From contig FN648799.1 of NCBI GenBank assembly GCA_000310025.1, positions 12,705-41,392 of the forward strand: 28,688 nt of DNA, written 5' to 3'. This stretch comes from Ectocarpus siliculosus. Lineage: Eukaryota > Sar > Phaeophyceae > Ectocarpales > Ectocarpaceae. The notes below the pieces were generated by a model. The model saw only the letters and a program-made list of their open reading frames with translations, had not been told where the DNA came from and made no database searches. The first letter of the stretch is position 1. Each line of letters opens with the position of its first letter. This document shows positions 9,322 through 18,046 of this stretch, piece after piece. The position numbers and the translations under genes were made by a program.

Positions 9322-9393
9322 TTTTTCACGTTTCCGTGAAACGAGCAAGCACGAAAACAAATATGCTTGCTCTTTTCACGGAAACGTGAAAAA
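9322..9393. repeat. Long hairpin: 30-bp arms, 12-nt loop, one mismatch
   Basis: The left arm 9322-9351 (TTTTTCACG...GAGCAAGCA) pairs with 9364-9393 (TGCTTGCTC...CGTGAAAAA) with a single mismatch. The distal part of each arm is itself a small palindrome (TTCACG/CGTGAA). Arm length and loop size would suit a small-RNA precursor or a miniature hairpin element. There is no coding evidence. Confidence 0.9.
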
Positions 9394-10138
9394 AATCGTC
9401 GACATGCCTCCCGGCATTTTTCTAAAGAGCCGATTCGGAACCTTTTCTGTGACATTTTGTTCTGATAGGAATGACCCTTATCACTGATAGGAATGACATT
9501 TCAGGGTACGCTTGGAAATCAACACGACATCAATCTCCGACAGCATCCGCCGTAGATCGCGGCGGAATCAATAAACCGCAATAAACCGCTGTCTGTGTCC
9601 TGTGCCTCGGAAGCATGATGCACGAGGCAGGTCGTGCCCATTTTTCTCTCTCTGTGCCTCTCATTTTCTGTGTTTTTACTGATCAGCACCACACCGCGCG
9701 AACTCGCGCGTCAAGCGAGTCCGACCCTCTGTCGAGAGGGGCCGGTATCCTATGGAGGAGGCGGTGCCCTTCAACGAGCGAGCGTTGTTGGTGGTTTGGT
9801 ACACGTTTTTTTGGTGCGGGTTTTACGCTAGAGCGTCGGGCGCTGGGATTATATCACCATTTCTGGGTACAAAATCGACCTCTTCCGGGTACACCAGTAA
9901 CCAAAATCGGTCACACGAGACGGTCCTACTAACAGCGGTAGTTGTACCCGATGGAGGTTTCTTCCGAAATGGGTACGATGTTTTTTTCGGCCAATCAGCT
10001 GACATCCTGAGGGTGGAAGCGTGTTGATTTCTAAGTGTACCCTAAACTGGTGATGAAGTACCGGGGTATACCCGTTTCTGAATATTTTTGGTCAAAAAAC
10101 AATCCTTGTACGTCAAGGGACCATAGAATATGCTGAGC
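9394..10138. other. Unassigned stretch, no gene recognised
   Basis: The motif CTGATAGGAATGAC occurs twice, near 9462 and 9484. Small hairpins lie at about 9712-9740, including CCCTCT-GTCG-AGAGGG. Open frames are short and overlapping, with no recognisable domain. The stretch ends at the TSD of SINE-like copy 2. Confidence 0.5.
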
Positions 10139-10148
10139 AAACCATAGG
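10139..10148. repeat. Target-site duplication, SINE-like copy 2 (left)
   Basis: AAACCATAGG, identical to 10671-10680 on the other side of copy 2. The last two bases could belong to the homopolymer tail, so the TSD is 8-10 bp. Confidence 0.85.
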
Positions 10149-10670
10149 AGGGGGGGGGGTACTCACAGTCTAGTCGTGCATGCCGTAGTCGTTGGACCAT
10201 TGACCTCGCATCCCTACAAAGCCGGGACGGAGCACGCCGGGTTCTCACTGGACCAGGCTCTCACATCACCAAGCGCGAAGCGCCGTGAGGTATTCGGCGA
10301 GTCGCATAAAGGGTGCGCTGTATCCTGCTAAGGGTGTTCGGCATCTTGTGCTTACTTCCTTGCGTACGGATGACAGCTGCGTATGACTTCATATATTATC
10401 TGGTGCTTTCACTTCCAGAGACAGTTATAAGCACTGTTGTTGTGTGACTGCCTCGAGGATGCTGTACCATTTTAACACAACGTGGTGCGACCATCCCCCT
10501 TGCGCGGAGTGAGGGTTCTCCACCCCGCACAACATGATCTACTCGACCTACGTTATGGTTACCGCAAATAAACAAGAAAAAACAGCGAAGGTAACCTGAT
10601 TGCCGAGTTCACGAAGTGAATTGGCTTGTTTCACAACGTCGTTGCCAAGCGACGAAAACCCAATCCCATA
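10149..10670 (-). mobile_element. SINE-like element, copy 2 (5'-truncated)
   Basis: A 522-bp copy, related to copies 1 and 3 over nearly its whole length, flanked by the perfect duplication AAACCATAGG. Read on the minus strand it starts about 20 bp further in than copy 3 and ends in the shared tail GAGTACCCCC. 5' truncation plus a variable-length TSD is the usual signature of target-primed reverse transcription by a LINE enzyme. No terminal inverted repeats are present, which argues against a DNA transposon. It is inserted exactly at the 3' end of the adjacent LINE fragment. Confidence 0.85.
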
Positions 10671-10680
10671 AAACCATAGG
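10671..10680. repeat. Target-site duplication, SINE-like copy 2 (right)
   Basis: Second copy of AAACCATAGG. It also abuts the LINE 3' end, which on the minus strand reads GAGTACGCCC followed by CCTATGGTTT. Confidence 0.85.
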
Positions 10681-11313
10681 GGGCGTACTCTTGTGTTTTG
10701 AATGCCTTAGCGGTTAGACCATTGACCACGCTTCCTCGAGAGGACGGAGCATTGTTCCCACAAGACCGATCACCTATGGCCAATCGTTCCTTCCTACTTT
10801 GCCAAAGGTGGCTCAAACATGTCTTCCCTAGTCTGTCTATCCTAGCGATATCCCTTCCAGCCTTTTCAAACCACTTCCTACTCCCCAGTACAGCTACCGT
10901 CCTCTCCTCTCTATTCCATGCCTCAAACATCTCCCTGTACGTCCCTTGTATTTTTCCCAGCATTAGTCATGTACACTTCCGTCTCCTCTTCTTACCACGG
11001 ACTTTTCGCGATTACATGAAGAACACGGTCTTCGGATTCGAAGCCGCAATCACATTTCAACTTGTCGTCCTCGTCGCCTACCGTTCTATGTCTTCGTCAA
11101 CGTTCTCGAAGGCATGTCCCCAGTACTGAGTTTGGCCTCAAGCTTCATCCCTGCATCCATTGGTCCATGTAGGTAATCCTTGAACCCTATTCCTTCTTTC
11201 AACATTCCGTACACTTCTAGACCCTCTTTATCCTTGGTTTCTTTCCTTAGATTCTGTTCTTCTCTCTCGGCACAAGCAACATATATCTTCTCCTTGAACC
11301 CCTGTAGACCCTC
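10681..11313 (-). pseudogene. LINE (non-LTR retrotransposon) ORF2 C-terminus, decayed
   Basis: Read on the minus strand from 11313, three blocks in different frames follow one another. The first (to about 11089) ends KLEAKLSTGDMPSRTLTK, like the region before the C-terminal zinc motif of many LINE ORF2 proteins. The second carries KLKCDCGFESEDRVLHVIA, which resembles the C-x-C...H part of that motif, with Ser where the final Cys would be and an in-frame stop soon after. The third (from 10963 down) is a basic C-terminal tail (WFEKAGRDIARIDRLGK). Upstream RT and endonuclease are absent, so it is 5'-truncated as well as frameshifted. The last ~85 bp match the tails of the SINE-like copies. The family call rests on motif shape only. 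Confidence 0.6.
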
Positions 11314-11324
11314 CGTTTCCAGCG
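11314..11324. repeat. Target-site duplication, SINE-like copy 3 (left)
   Basis: CGTTTCCAGCG, identical to 11870-11880. Confidence 0.9.
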
Positions 11325-11869
11325 CGGGGGGGGTGTACTCATACTCATAGTCGTGCATGCCGTAGTCGTTTGACCATTGACCTCGCATCCCTACAAAGCC
11401 GGGACGGAGCACGCCGGGTTCTCACCGGACCAGGCTCTCACATCACCAAGCGCGAAGCGCCGTGAGGTATTTGGCGAGTCGCATGAAGGGTGAGCTGCAT
11501 CCTGCTAAGGGTGTTCGGCATCTTGTGCTTACTTCCTTGCGTACGGATGACAGCTACGTATGACTTAATTTATTTTCTGGTGCTTTCACTTCCAGAGACA
11601 GTTGTAAGCACTGTGTAACTGCCTCGAGGAAGCTTGACCATTTTTTCACAACGTGGTGCGATCATCCCCCGTTGCGCGGAGTGAGGTTTCTCGACCCCGC
11701 ACAACATGATCTACTCGACCACCATTATGGTTACCGCCAAAAAAAAAAAACGAGGTAAAAAAAAAACCGGTAACCTGGTTACCGAGTTCACGAAGTGAAT
11801 TGGCTTGTTTTACAACGTCGTTGCCAAGCGACGAAAACCCAATCCCGATGGCAAACACCGAGTGGGGGG
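11325..11869 (-). mobile_element. SINE-like element, copy 3 (longest well-bounded copy)
   Basis: A 545-bp copy between perfect 11-bp duplications. On the minus strand it runs from a C-rich head with GGTGTTTGCCATCGGG, through hairpin-forming GGTAACC repeats and A/T tracts near 11739-11776, to a conserved middle (CAAGGAAGTAAGCAC) and the tail CTATGAGTATGAGTAC plus a C run. There is no convincing ORF. It sits directly upstream of the LINE fragment in the same orientation and is probably inserted in it. Confidence 0.88.
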
Positions 11870-11880
11870 CGTTTCCAGCG
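11870..11880. repeat. Target-site duplication, SINE-like copy 3 (right)
   Basis: Second copy of CGTTTCCAGCG. Confidence 0.9.
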
Positions 11881-12002
11881 GGGGGGGAGTTAAACGATGC
11901 ACCAAATTTGGGTGTCACCGCAACAACTGACGAACAACCTAGGCCGCATTGAAAAATAGGGAAAGGGCAAGGGCGCACAAAAATAGTTTTCCGACACCTA
12001 AC

Positions 12003-12133
12003 CCTCCCCCCCCCCCCCCGGGAGGGGGGGGAAATAATTAATTTTATTCCTGGAAAAGTTTTGAAACAGGGGAACTTGGCTTTCTTTCTCTCCCTTCCGT
12101 GGGCCTTGCGTGGGGGGGGGTTTACCGGCCCAC
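12003..12133. repeat. Left copy of a sequence duplicated across the assembly gap
   Basis: A long C run followed by TTAATTTTATTC...CTTGGCTTTCTTTCTCTCC reappears after the gap at 12234-12360. The left copy differs mostly by runs of G or C replacing mixed bases, as in low-quality read ends. Confidence 0.85.
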
Positions 12134-12233
12134 NNNNNNNNNNNNNNNNNNNNNNNNNNNNNNNNNNNNNNNNNNNNNNNNNNNNNNNNNNNNNNNNNNN
12201 NNNNNNNNNNNNNNNNNNNNNNNNNNNNNNNNN
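12134..12233. other. Assembly gap (100 N)
   Basis: Exactly 100 N, the conventional placeholder for a gap of unknown length. Open frames running through it are meaningless. Confidence 0.99.
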
Positions 12234-12360
12234 CTCCCCCCCCCCCCCCGGGAGGGGTGTGAATTAGTTAATTTTATTCATGGAAATGTTTTGATACAGG
12301 CGATCTTGGCTTTCTTTCTCTCCATTCCGTGTGCTTGCGTGTGGTGGTGTTTACGGCACG
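12234..12360. repeat. Right copy of the sequence duplicated across the gap
   Basis: Cleaner version of 12003-12133. Most likely the same locus sequenced into both contigs without being merged. Confidence 0.8.
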
Positions 12361-12439
12361 ACGTGCACGCGGGATCTTGTTACAGGAAGGTGTAGATTGC
12401 TACCACTGAGCCGAACTATATCTCTGACTGGACGTCTAT

Positions 12440-12485
12440 TGCGTAGGTCGCGGGTTCGAGCCCTGGCAAAGAGCTGCCTTTTTCC
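12440..12485 (+). other. tRNA T-arm-like (Pol III B box) fragment followed by T5
   Basis: GGTCGCGGGTTCGAGCCC matches the B box and T-loop consensus of tRNA genes, and a TTTTT run follows at about 12479. I could not fold a full cloverleaf: no matching acceptor 5' strand or A box was found at the right distance. It is more likely a tRNA relic or the head of a tRNA-derived repeat than a working tRNA. Confidence 0.3.
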
Positions 12486-12750
12486 ATTTGAGCAAAATAT
12501 TTATTATTTCGATTTTGTTTTTTTCGCTTGTTTTTCTTGGCCCAAAGTGGCAGCTCGGTTTTCCTTTGTCCCATTTTCGCCAGTTGAGTGAAAAAAAAAC
12601 GTATAAAACGAAAAAACGTTGTTGAAATAGAAGGCCAGAGTGCCAGCAGAAAAATCCCAAAAATAATATGACCAAAATATGAAAGTCTTGCCCCATACGA
12701 GGACTTTGAAACAAGGGTCAATTTTCCTTACAGTAGTTTGTCAGGGAAAA

Positions 12751-12796
12751 GTCGTCATCATCCCCTGTTATCACCCGGGAGGAGGATGATAACGAC
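12751..12796. repeat. Imperfect hairpin, 13-bp arms
   Basis: GTCGTCATCATCC at 12751-12763 pairs with GGATGATAACGAC at 12784-12796 with one mismatch. An alternative inner pairing (GTTATC/GATAAC) is also possible. Confidence 0.7.
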
Positions 12797-13945
12797 CTAT
12801 ATATCCCCTTTTTTTCAGGGTTGCATATCACGTTCATTCATCATGTGTGTTTTGTAGGAGTATTTGCTGTGAACGTATTCCGGTCTATGATCATGTCTGA
12901 CATATCAAACTCCAAATAAATGTATGTCCCTTATAATCCGGTAACCCTCAAATGTCCCATGGATTTCGGCTCAGAGTGGTACTTCATCTAATAAGCTGTG
13001 ACGGGCCTGGGACACTTTGAATTAAGTACAGCAGTCGTGCTTGGGGACAACCCTCACCTACAGTAACTCAGAACTTCTCAAAACCTTTGCGACAAGTCCA
13101 CGATATTCGACCTTGGGCGAAAATGGCGAAATAATACAACCAAATGACACACCAGAACCAAATGGCACATACATACCCATGCGTCGAAACGTCATCATTC
13201 TAAGCTTACTGAAGCCAGCAGCATACCGAAGAGGGGCTGCCCATGAGCCTACGGCGGCGGTGGCATCACCCTCGCCACGTGCAACACCCAATGCCATCCA
13301 CAATTAATTTCAATTTGCCTATCGTTGTACTTAGTATATTATTCAATCCCCGAAGCCCCTCCACCTCCTCCCTCAACAAGGCTAAACCGCCGGTTCTTCG
13401 AGCGCTTTCGCGTCGAGCGCCTTGGCCCCCCATCTCCCTCACGGAGACTGTGCTCACCGTGACCACTCTCCCCGTTCCGCATTCCGAGCTACGTTCAACA
13501 TCGGTTAGTCCTCAAGAGTTACTATCAAAGTGTAACCAAGGCTCCCTGCTGCAGCCCTGCAGCAGCAACAAGCATGCAGGGCACGGCTTTCTTTGCGAAG
13601 GACAGCAAGTACGTAATCTGAACCGATCCCGTGGAGAACCATCCTGATAACGCACAGCAGCAGCAGTAGTAGACCCTCACGCCCTCGACGGATTTCTCGA
13701 TGATGGTAGGTGTGATCTGGACTTGTGTTTTTTGTGTGACTATCGGTCTGCTCTTTTTGAAAGCAGTTGGTTGGACCTACTCAACATCAATACACACCCG
13801 CCAGGTTACACATGGCGCATGCCTACAGTATACCCACGGTGCACAGGTCGTATAGGCTCGGCCCCTCCTGGTTTTCATAGCTGGTCTCTGGGGGCCTTTC
13901 GTTCCCCCTAGTATTGACTTTTTGTGTTGGCATTATTAACCTAAC

Positions 13946-14254
13946 CTATCCAGTATGAAGCATTGATTGGCAGCGGGTCATTATGCGTGTGTACAGTTTG
14001 CCTACGACCACGGAGGAGCCGCCAGCGTCATTTTCTAGCAGGGACGGAGCACAGACCGGAACGACGATCGATGTAGATAAGACTTTGCCATCGAAGGCCA
14101 GCGAATAACAAGCGACCACACAAACACCCCGACCCACCTTGTCAAAGCTTCGGTAGCTTTTATGCGTTCCCGTTGCTTGCACAGGTTTGGCTTCAAGATT
14201 TGCGGCCGAACGGAAGTGAGAGGGAAGGGCGTTGTACATCACGCTAGCCAGCAT
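13946..14254 (-). CDS. Hypothetical 102-codon open frame, possible exon
   Basis: An ATG-initiated frame of 102 codons with a balanced, non-repetitive composition, unlike most small frames here. I recognise no family. A possible splice donor (AAG|GTGGGT on the minus strand, near 14118-14126) lies inside it, so only the first ~45 codons might be exon. No promoter or partner exon was identified. It could be chance. Confidence 0.15.
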   Translation of the reverse strand: MLASVMYNALPSHFRSAANLEAKPVQATGTHKSYRSFDKVGRGVCVVACYSLAFDGKVLSTSIVVPVCAPSLLENDAGGSSVVVGKLYTRIMTRCQSMLHTG

Positions 14255-14550
14255 TTAGAAGACATCACGCTTTTCTAATTACTGTCGACTGCAACCATAC
14301 ACACAACAACTTGCTGACGTCCCCGGCTTGATTTATTTTTCCGCTGAACACGTGCACGAGGCAGGGCACATCTATCTTCATTGTGGTTGCGTTCGTCCTT
14401 TGTTTCATTGAAGTCCTAGGCCGTTTGCCAGTCGCTGTGAAACCTTCTTCGTAGGTACCCCTCCTCTGGTGGTTGGTGTGGACTGCCTCCGTGGGTCACG
14501 GATAACAAGTTATTAGTCATGTAGACTAAATACTTCTTCTACCAGGTAAT

Positions 14551-14596
14551 CCAAGATACCCTACTGGCATAAGCCAAGATACCCTACTGGTAAAAG
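14551..14596. repeat. 23-bp tandem duplication
   Basis: Two head-to-tail copies starting CCAAGATACCCTACTGG, differing only near the end. They are followed by a looser pair around 14600 and 14640 (GACGTCATGTTCTCGAA and GACATCATATTCTCGAA). Confidence 0.9.
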
Positions 14597-15363
14597 TTGA
14601 CGTCATGTTCTCGAATTTGACACGCTACTGACAAATGATGACATCATATTCTCGAACTTGCCATGACATATTATATCCTATGTATATCTGGAAGATGTAC
14701 GGAAAACAACACCAAACGTACCTCCTAGAAACAATGTTCTTATATCAATGCGTCAACCACAAACTGTCAACCATCCAGCCAGATGTACAAGTAATCTCGG
14801 ATTTGAGACGAATCCGGATTTCGGAACGAAATCGGGAAGAGTCAGATATCCCATGAAGCATGTTGGAAAATGACTCTACCTTGTTCAGTCCCCTTTCTCT
14901 CTCCCGAAATACGCCGGAGCTATCGAGGAGAAAGGAAATACTTGAGAGAGTAACAGGCCGCCTCGCAACACGCGGCGTTCCGCCGCGGCGGCTTCGGCGA
15001 CTGCTTGGCGGTGGCTCTCTCGGCCCCACAGCGACTGCGCGCTCACCGGTGGGCCCGCGTTTACCTCCACTCCTCAACCTGACCGCTAGACGGCCACGTT
15101 CGTGGACGCGACCATCGCGGCCTATGCTTCGCCGTGCTACACCGCGCTGGTGCCGGGCACGGGGGGGGGGCTACGTTGGCCCTGGGGGGTCGTTTGACCG
15201 CAACCGCATGAGTTGAGCGATCAAGGCTCGTCGTTAGAGGACGTGCTTTTGCGTTTGGGGGGAGTGCCCACATCTGAGTGCCGCTTCTTCCAACAGCGCT
15301 GCTCACTGGGCACACGACAAACCAGAGGTGCGACGCCCGCTTCGTGCCAATGGAATGAAAAAA

Positions 15364-15366
<3 letters not shown>

Positions 15367-15405
<39 letters not shown>
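15367..15405. repeat. (AC)n microsatellite
   Basis: About 19.5 uninterrupted AC units directly after a poly-A stretch. Reads as Cys-Val or Thr-His in the spurious frames that cross it. Confidence 0.99.
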
Positions 15406-15409
<4 letters not shown>

Positions 15410-15663
15410 CAAGTTGTGGGCCAATCTTTGTGGTGCGAGTTTTCCTCCTCCACGCCCTTCGAAATATGTAGACTACGGTGGTAGGTCTCGCCACACTATA
15501 GTCTAACCGTCAGTCTGCACCGCCATATCGGTGTCCGTCCGTGTGCCGCGTGCAGGATGGTGTTTGGCGGTATTCTTGACGTGGACACTGCAACCATGGT
15601 GGTCTTATGTGCGGACATGCATCATTGATTTCTGCGGAACTACGTTATGGCTGGCTAGTTGTC

Positions 15664-15721
15664 GAAAAAAAGAAAAAAAAAAAAAAGCACACACACGAAT
15701 TGTTCTTTTTTTTTTTTCTTG
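15664..15721. repeat. Poly-A and poly-T tracts in inverted arrangement
   Basis: An A-rich run (about 15665-15687) and a T-rich run (about 15706-15721) separated by a short CACACAC spacer. They can pair as a hairpin. Confidence 0.85.
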
Positions 15722-16195
15722 CTGACACCTGCACCCGTTGGTTCGCGTGCGAGTTTTCTTCGGGGTATGACGTCGTACTCCAAGTTTACGTGTCATGCCC
15801 GTGCTAGGCTGTCTGTTCGCGCGGAGAGACATGCGCGCGCGTCGTGTGTCGGATGGCACTGCTGTATGGTTCCGTTGCGAACGATGCAGCACTGTGGCAC
15901 ACGCACGAATGTTGCCCGTGGAACACCTGCTCGGTGTTCGGTTTGTCCACAACTCTGGGGCGCACATGGCTGCTTGGTCTCACACATGTATGTCTGCCAT
16001 ACACACTGATGAGGCGGCCTGGGGTCGCACCACGAAGGAGTGCCTCCTTCTTGTTGTGTGGTTATTGCTTCAGCTACACTCTCGTTTTATACAATTCGGT
16101 GCGCGCACCGTTCGTTGTGTTGACGTTCTCCCATGAAGGTCACGCAATCAACACAATTAATTCGCTTGACTGCGGGTCGCCGGACACAGCTTGTT

Positions 16196-16640
16196 CTCTG
16201 ATGACTGTCTTGTTCGTTTTGCACTGATACGGTACAGCTGTTGTTGCACATAAGACGCCGATGTTGCTGTCAGACGTTCCACAGTTAGTTACGTCTCGTT
16301 GGATGTTGCAAACTATTGCAAACCGTTGGGCCGCTCTCCGATCCCTCTTGCACACGCCGTGTCCTCACGGTGCTCACGACTGTCTTATTTCGTTTGGACT
16401 GAGTGCGGCTGCACACGCACGCCGGAATGGTTGTTGCCTTTCCCTTGATTGTTATCGATACAACAGTTACAGTTTCACCTTGCTGTTGTAAGGGGTTAAT
16501 TTGCTGTCGTTTACATTACAGCTATGTATGTCTATTTGCATGCGCAGTTGTTGTGCTCACGAATGTTTTGTTCGATTTGGACGGATCGACTGCTGATCGC
16601 TGCTGCACACGCGCTGATGGTGTGGTCAGCACCTTGACTC
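16196..16640. repeat. Diverged tandem repeat, ~175-183-bp period
   Basis: Blocks resembling CTCACGACTGTCTT, then TTCGTTTGGACTG, then GCTGCACACGC recur starting near 16196, 16369 and 16552. Divergence is high, so this is an old array. Weaker similarity may extend leftward. Confidence 0.5.
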
Positions 16641-16849
16641 TTACGTCTTGATGGCTGTGCAGCTACGCGCGCTTCTCTTTAGAAGACTACGAGGGAGGTC
16701 TGGTCGTACCATACGTTTGCACTGCGATGTCGGTGGGCCATGTGTACATTTGTACCGTATGGATGTCGGAAGATGTTCCGCAGTCCGCTTTGGCACGGAA
16801 ACATCTACTACATGTATTCTGCGGACACTTTTAGACTACTGTATGCAAT

Positions 16850-16876
16850 AATTAAATAATAAATAAATAAATAACC
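16850..16876. repeat. AT-rich (TAAA)n tract
   Basis: TTAAATAATAAATAAATAAATAA, about 30 bp left of the Copia-B insertion. Confidence 0.85.
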
Positions 16877-16899
16877 AATAACAGACGGTTCTTGTCGGC

Positions 16900-16904
16900 G
16901 TTTC
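16900..16904. repeat. Copia-B target-site duplication (left)
   Basis: GTTTC directly before the LTR start TGTTGG; the same five bases follow the right LTR at 25758-25762. Five bp is the usual length for copia integrases. Confidence 0.9.
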
Positions 16905-17104
16905 TGTTGGAATATTTGGCACTACCGTAGCTTCAACATTAGGTAGTCAGTTTGACTAGTTCAAATATTGTCAATGTCGCTATGTCATGTAGGTAAAATT
17001 CCGTATGGTCTGTCATACTCGGAATATGGAGACATGGTTGATGTTCTGTGTTTCATATCCAGAAATAATCTGCATAGCCTAGATTTCCAGAAATATGTCA
17101 AAGT

Positions 17105-17360
17105 GCAAGTAGCTCAGACTTGCGTGCTCGGAAATATATATGCATCGGGTAGTTGTCGCAAGTGCCTCTGACTTGTGTGTATGAAAGAATATGTACCGCC
17201 GCAAGTAACTCAGACTTGCGTGCTTGAATGAATGAATATTTGTCTGCGCTCAGCAGTCGAATTTGGAAAGTACATTATTAGTTCAATTGTTGAAGCTGTA
17301 TTCTGTGGTTTGTCGTACGTCAGTGCAAGTAATCACTTGTGCGTGCAAGTACAATACTTG
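17105..17360. repeat. Five GCAAGT...ACTTGY palindromes in the LTR U3
   Basis: GCAAGT followed after 4-7 bases by ACTTGC or ACTTG(T) occurs at 17105, 17158, 17201, 17325 and 17345. Three have the near-identical core NNCTCNG. The set is repeated in the right LTR, 7726 bp on. Their position upstream of the TATA box suits factor-binding sites; this is inference. Confidence 0.75.
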
Positions 17361-17528
17361 ATGTGCATACGTGGCACAAGTTCGAGAGCATGGTGTTGAA
17401 GTCATCTTTCCAGAAACGTATCGTAGCTTACCAGTACCGTATTCTGAACACGTGTGATTGGTCGACGTTGTCGGATAGGTGTGATTCCATGATTTCGAGA
17501 ATGAGCGCGTACTCGCCCCATCCTCTCA

Positions 17529-17625
17529 CTCTGCTTCTCTGGGGGTTCTCCAACCCTCTGCTTCTTTGGGGTTTCTCAACCTCTCTACTTCTCCGGGGTT
17601 CACTACCCCTCTGTTTCTCTACATT
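17529..17625. repeat. 27-bp pyrimidine-rich tandem repeat in the LTR
   Basis: Four units beginning CTCTGCTTCT or a close variant start at 17529, 17556, 17583 and about 17609. Also present in the right LTR. Confidence 0.8.
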
Positions 17626-17828
17626 CTTTCTGGTCTCCACTGATCAAGTAATTACATTTCCACCACACCATCTTCTTCTCCTTCGGACCTTCCTGCGTAC
17701 TCAGAGCCAAGCCTCTCGTACTAAAGGGTCCAGCGGCACAACAAGTGAGTTGGCACGCCGCGCTGCAGCCGTACAGGACACGTACAGGCTTACCCGCAGC
17801 ACTTGAGTTTTTGCCTTTGACCTGTGAC

Positions 17829-17835
17829 TATAAGA
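17829..17835 (+). promoter_or_regulatory. Candidate TATA box of the Copia-B promoter
   Basis: TATAAGA about 200 bp before the LTR end. If used, U3 would be ~950 bp and R+U5 ~170 bp, ordinary proportions for a copia LTR. Position and consensus are the only support. Confidence 0.4.
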
Positions 17836-18031
17836 TTGCACAATCGGGTGCTCTGCTTATGTACATCAGTGGTCATTGCTGCATACGCACGTTCTACTTG
17901 CGCGACACACTGCGGAGAGAGCACGCACCAACTCAAGAGTAAATTAGGACTACCCTTTTTGACGACAAACAACAACACCTCTTCGAGAGCCGATACGGGT
18001 CGTCAACACCCACAAGCCTACATCCCCAAGA

Positions 18032-18046
18032 GGTTATGAGCCTCGG
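18032..18046 (+). promoter_or_regulatory. Primer-binding site complementary to a tRNA-Met anticodon arm
   Basis: GGTTATGAGCCTCGG directly abuts the 5' LTR. Its reverse complement CCGAGGCTCATAACC contains the seven-base loop CTCATAA (anticodon CAU) preceded by the five-base stem strand CGAGG, so it matches the anticodon arm of a tRNA-Met and not its 3' CCA end. Drosophila copia is known to prime from a cleaved initiator tRNA-Met half, and this arrangement is the same. The actual host tRNA is not in the window. Confidence 0.75.

Larger units (their letters stand above)
12800..16190. other. Largely unassigned stretch with microsatellites
   Basis: No protein family was recognised on either strand. 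Notable contents are listed separately: a minus-strand open frame at 13946-14254, a 23-bp tandem duplication, an AC microsatellite and an A-run/T-run pair. The segment around 14970-15200 is markedly GC-rich, with open frames on both strands that look compositional. Confidence 0.5.
16905..18031 (+). repeat. Copia-B 5' LTR
   Basis: Begins TGTTGGAATATTTGG and ends CATCCCCAAGA. The end is fixed by the TSD and by the start of the primer-binding site at 18032. It contains GCAAGT/ACTTGC palindromes (17105-17360), a 27-bp pyrimidine-rich tandem repeat (17529-17625) and a TATAAG box at 17829. Open frames inside it are duplicated exactly in the right LTR and look non-coding. Confidence 0.96.

Noticed and set aside
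11685-11721. A-box-like TGGTCGAGTAG and B-box-like GGGGTCGAGAAACC in the SINE-like copies (minus strand), suggesting a Pol III promoter
   Set aside because: The boxes are only ~12 bp apart and lie well inside the element instead of at its 5' end, unlike a tRNA-derived promoter; the A-box match is weaker in copies 1 and 2.
12061-12395. Frames running through the N gap
   Set aside because: Artefacts of unknown bases.
14860-15453. Long overlapping frames on both strands in GC-rich DNA
   Set aside because: Frames open on both strands with low-complexity R/P-rich products are expected from base composition; no domain.
15221-15494. Cys-Val repeat frames
   Set aside because: Translation of the AC microsatellite.
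17339-17806. 155-codon frame in the LTR, repeated at 25065-25532
   Set aside because: It lacks an ATG start, spans tandem repeats and palindromes, and is duplicated only because the LTRs are. No protein motif.
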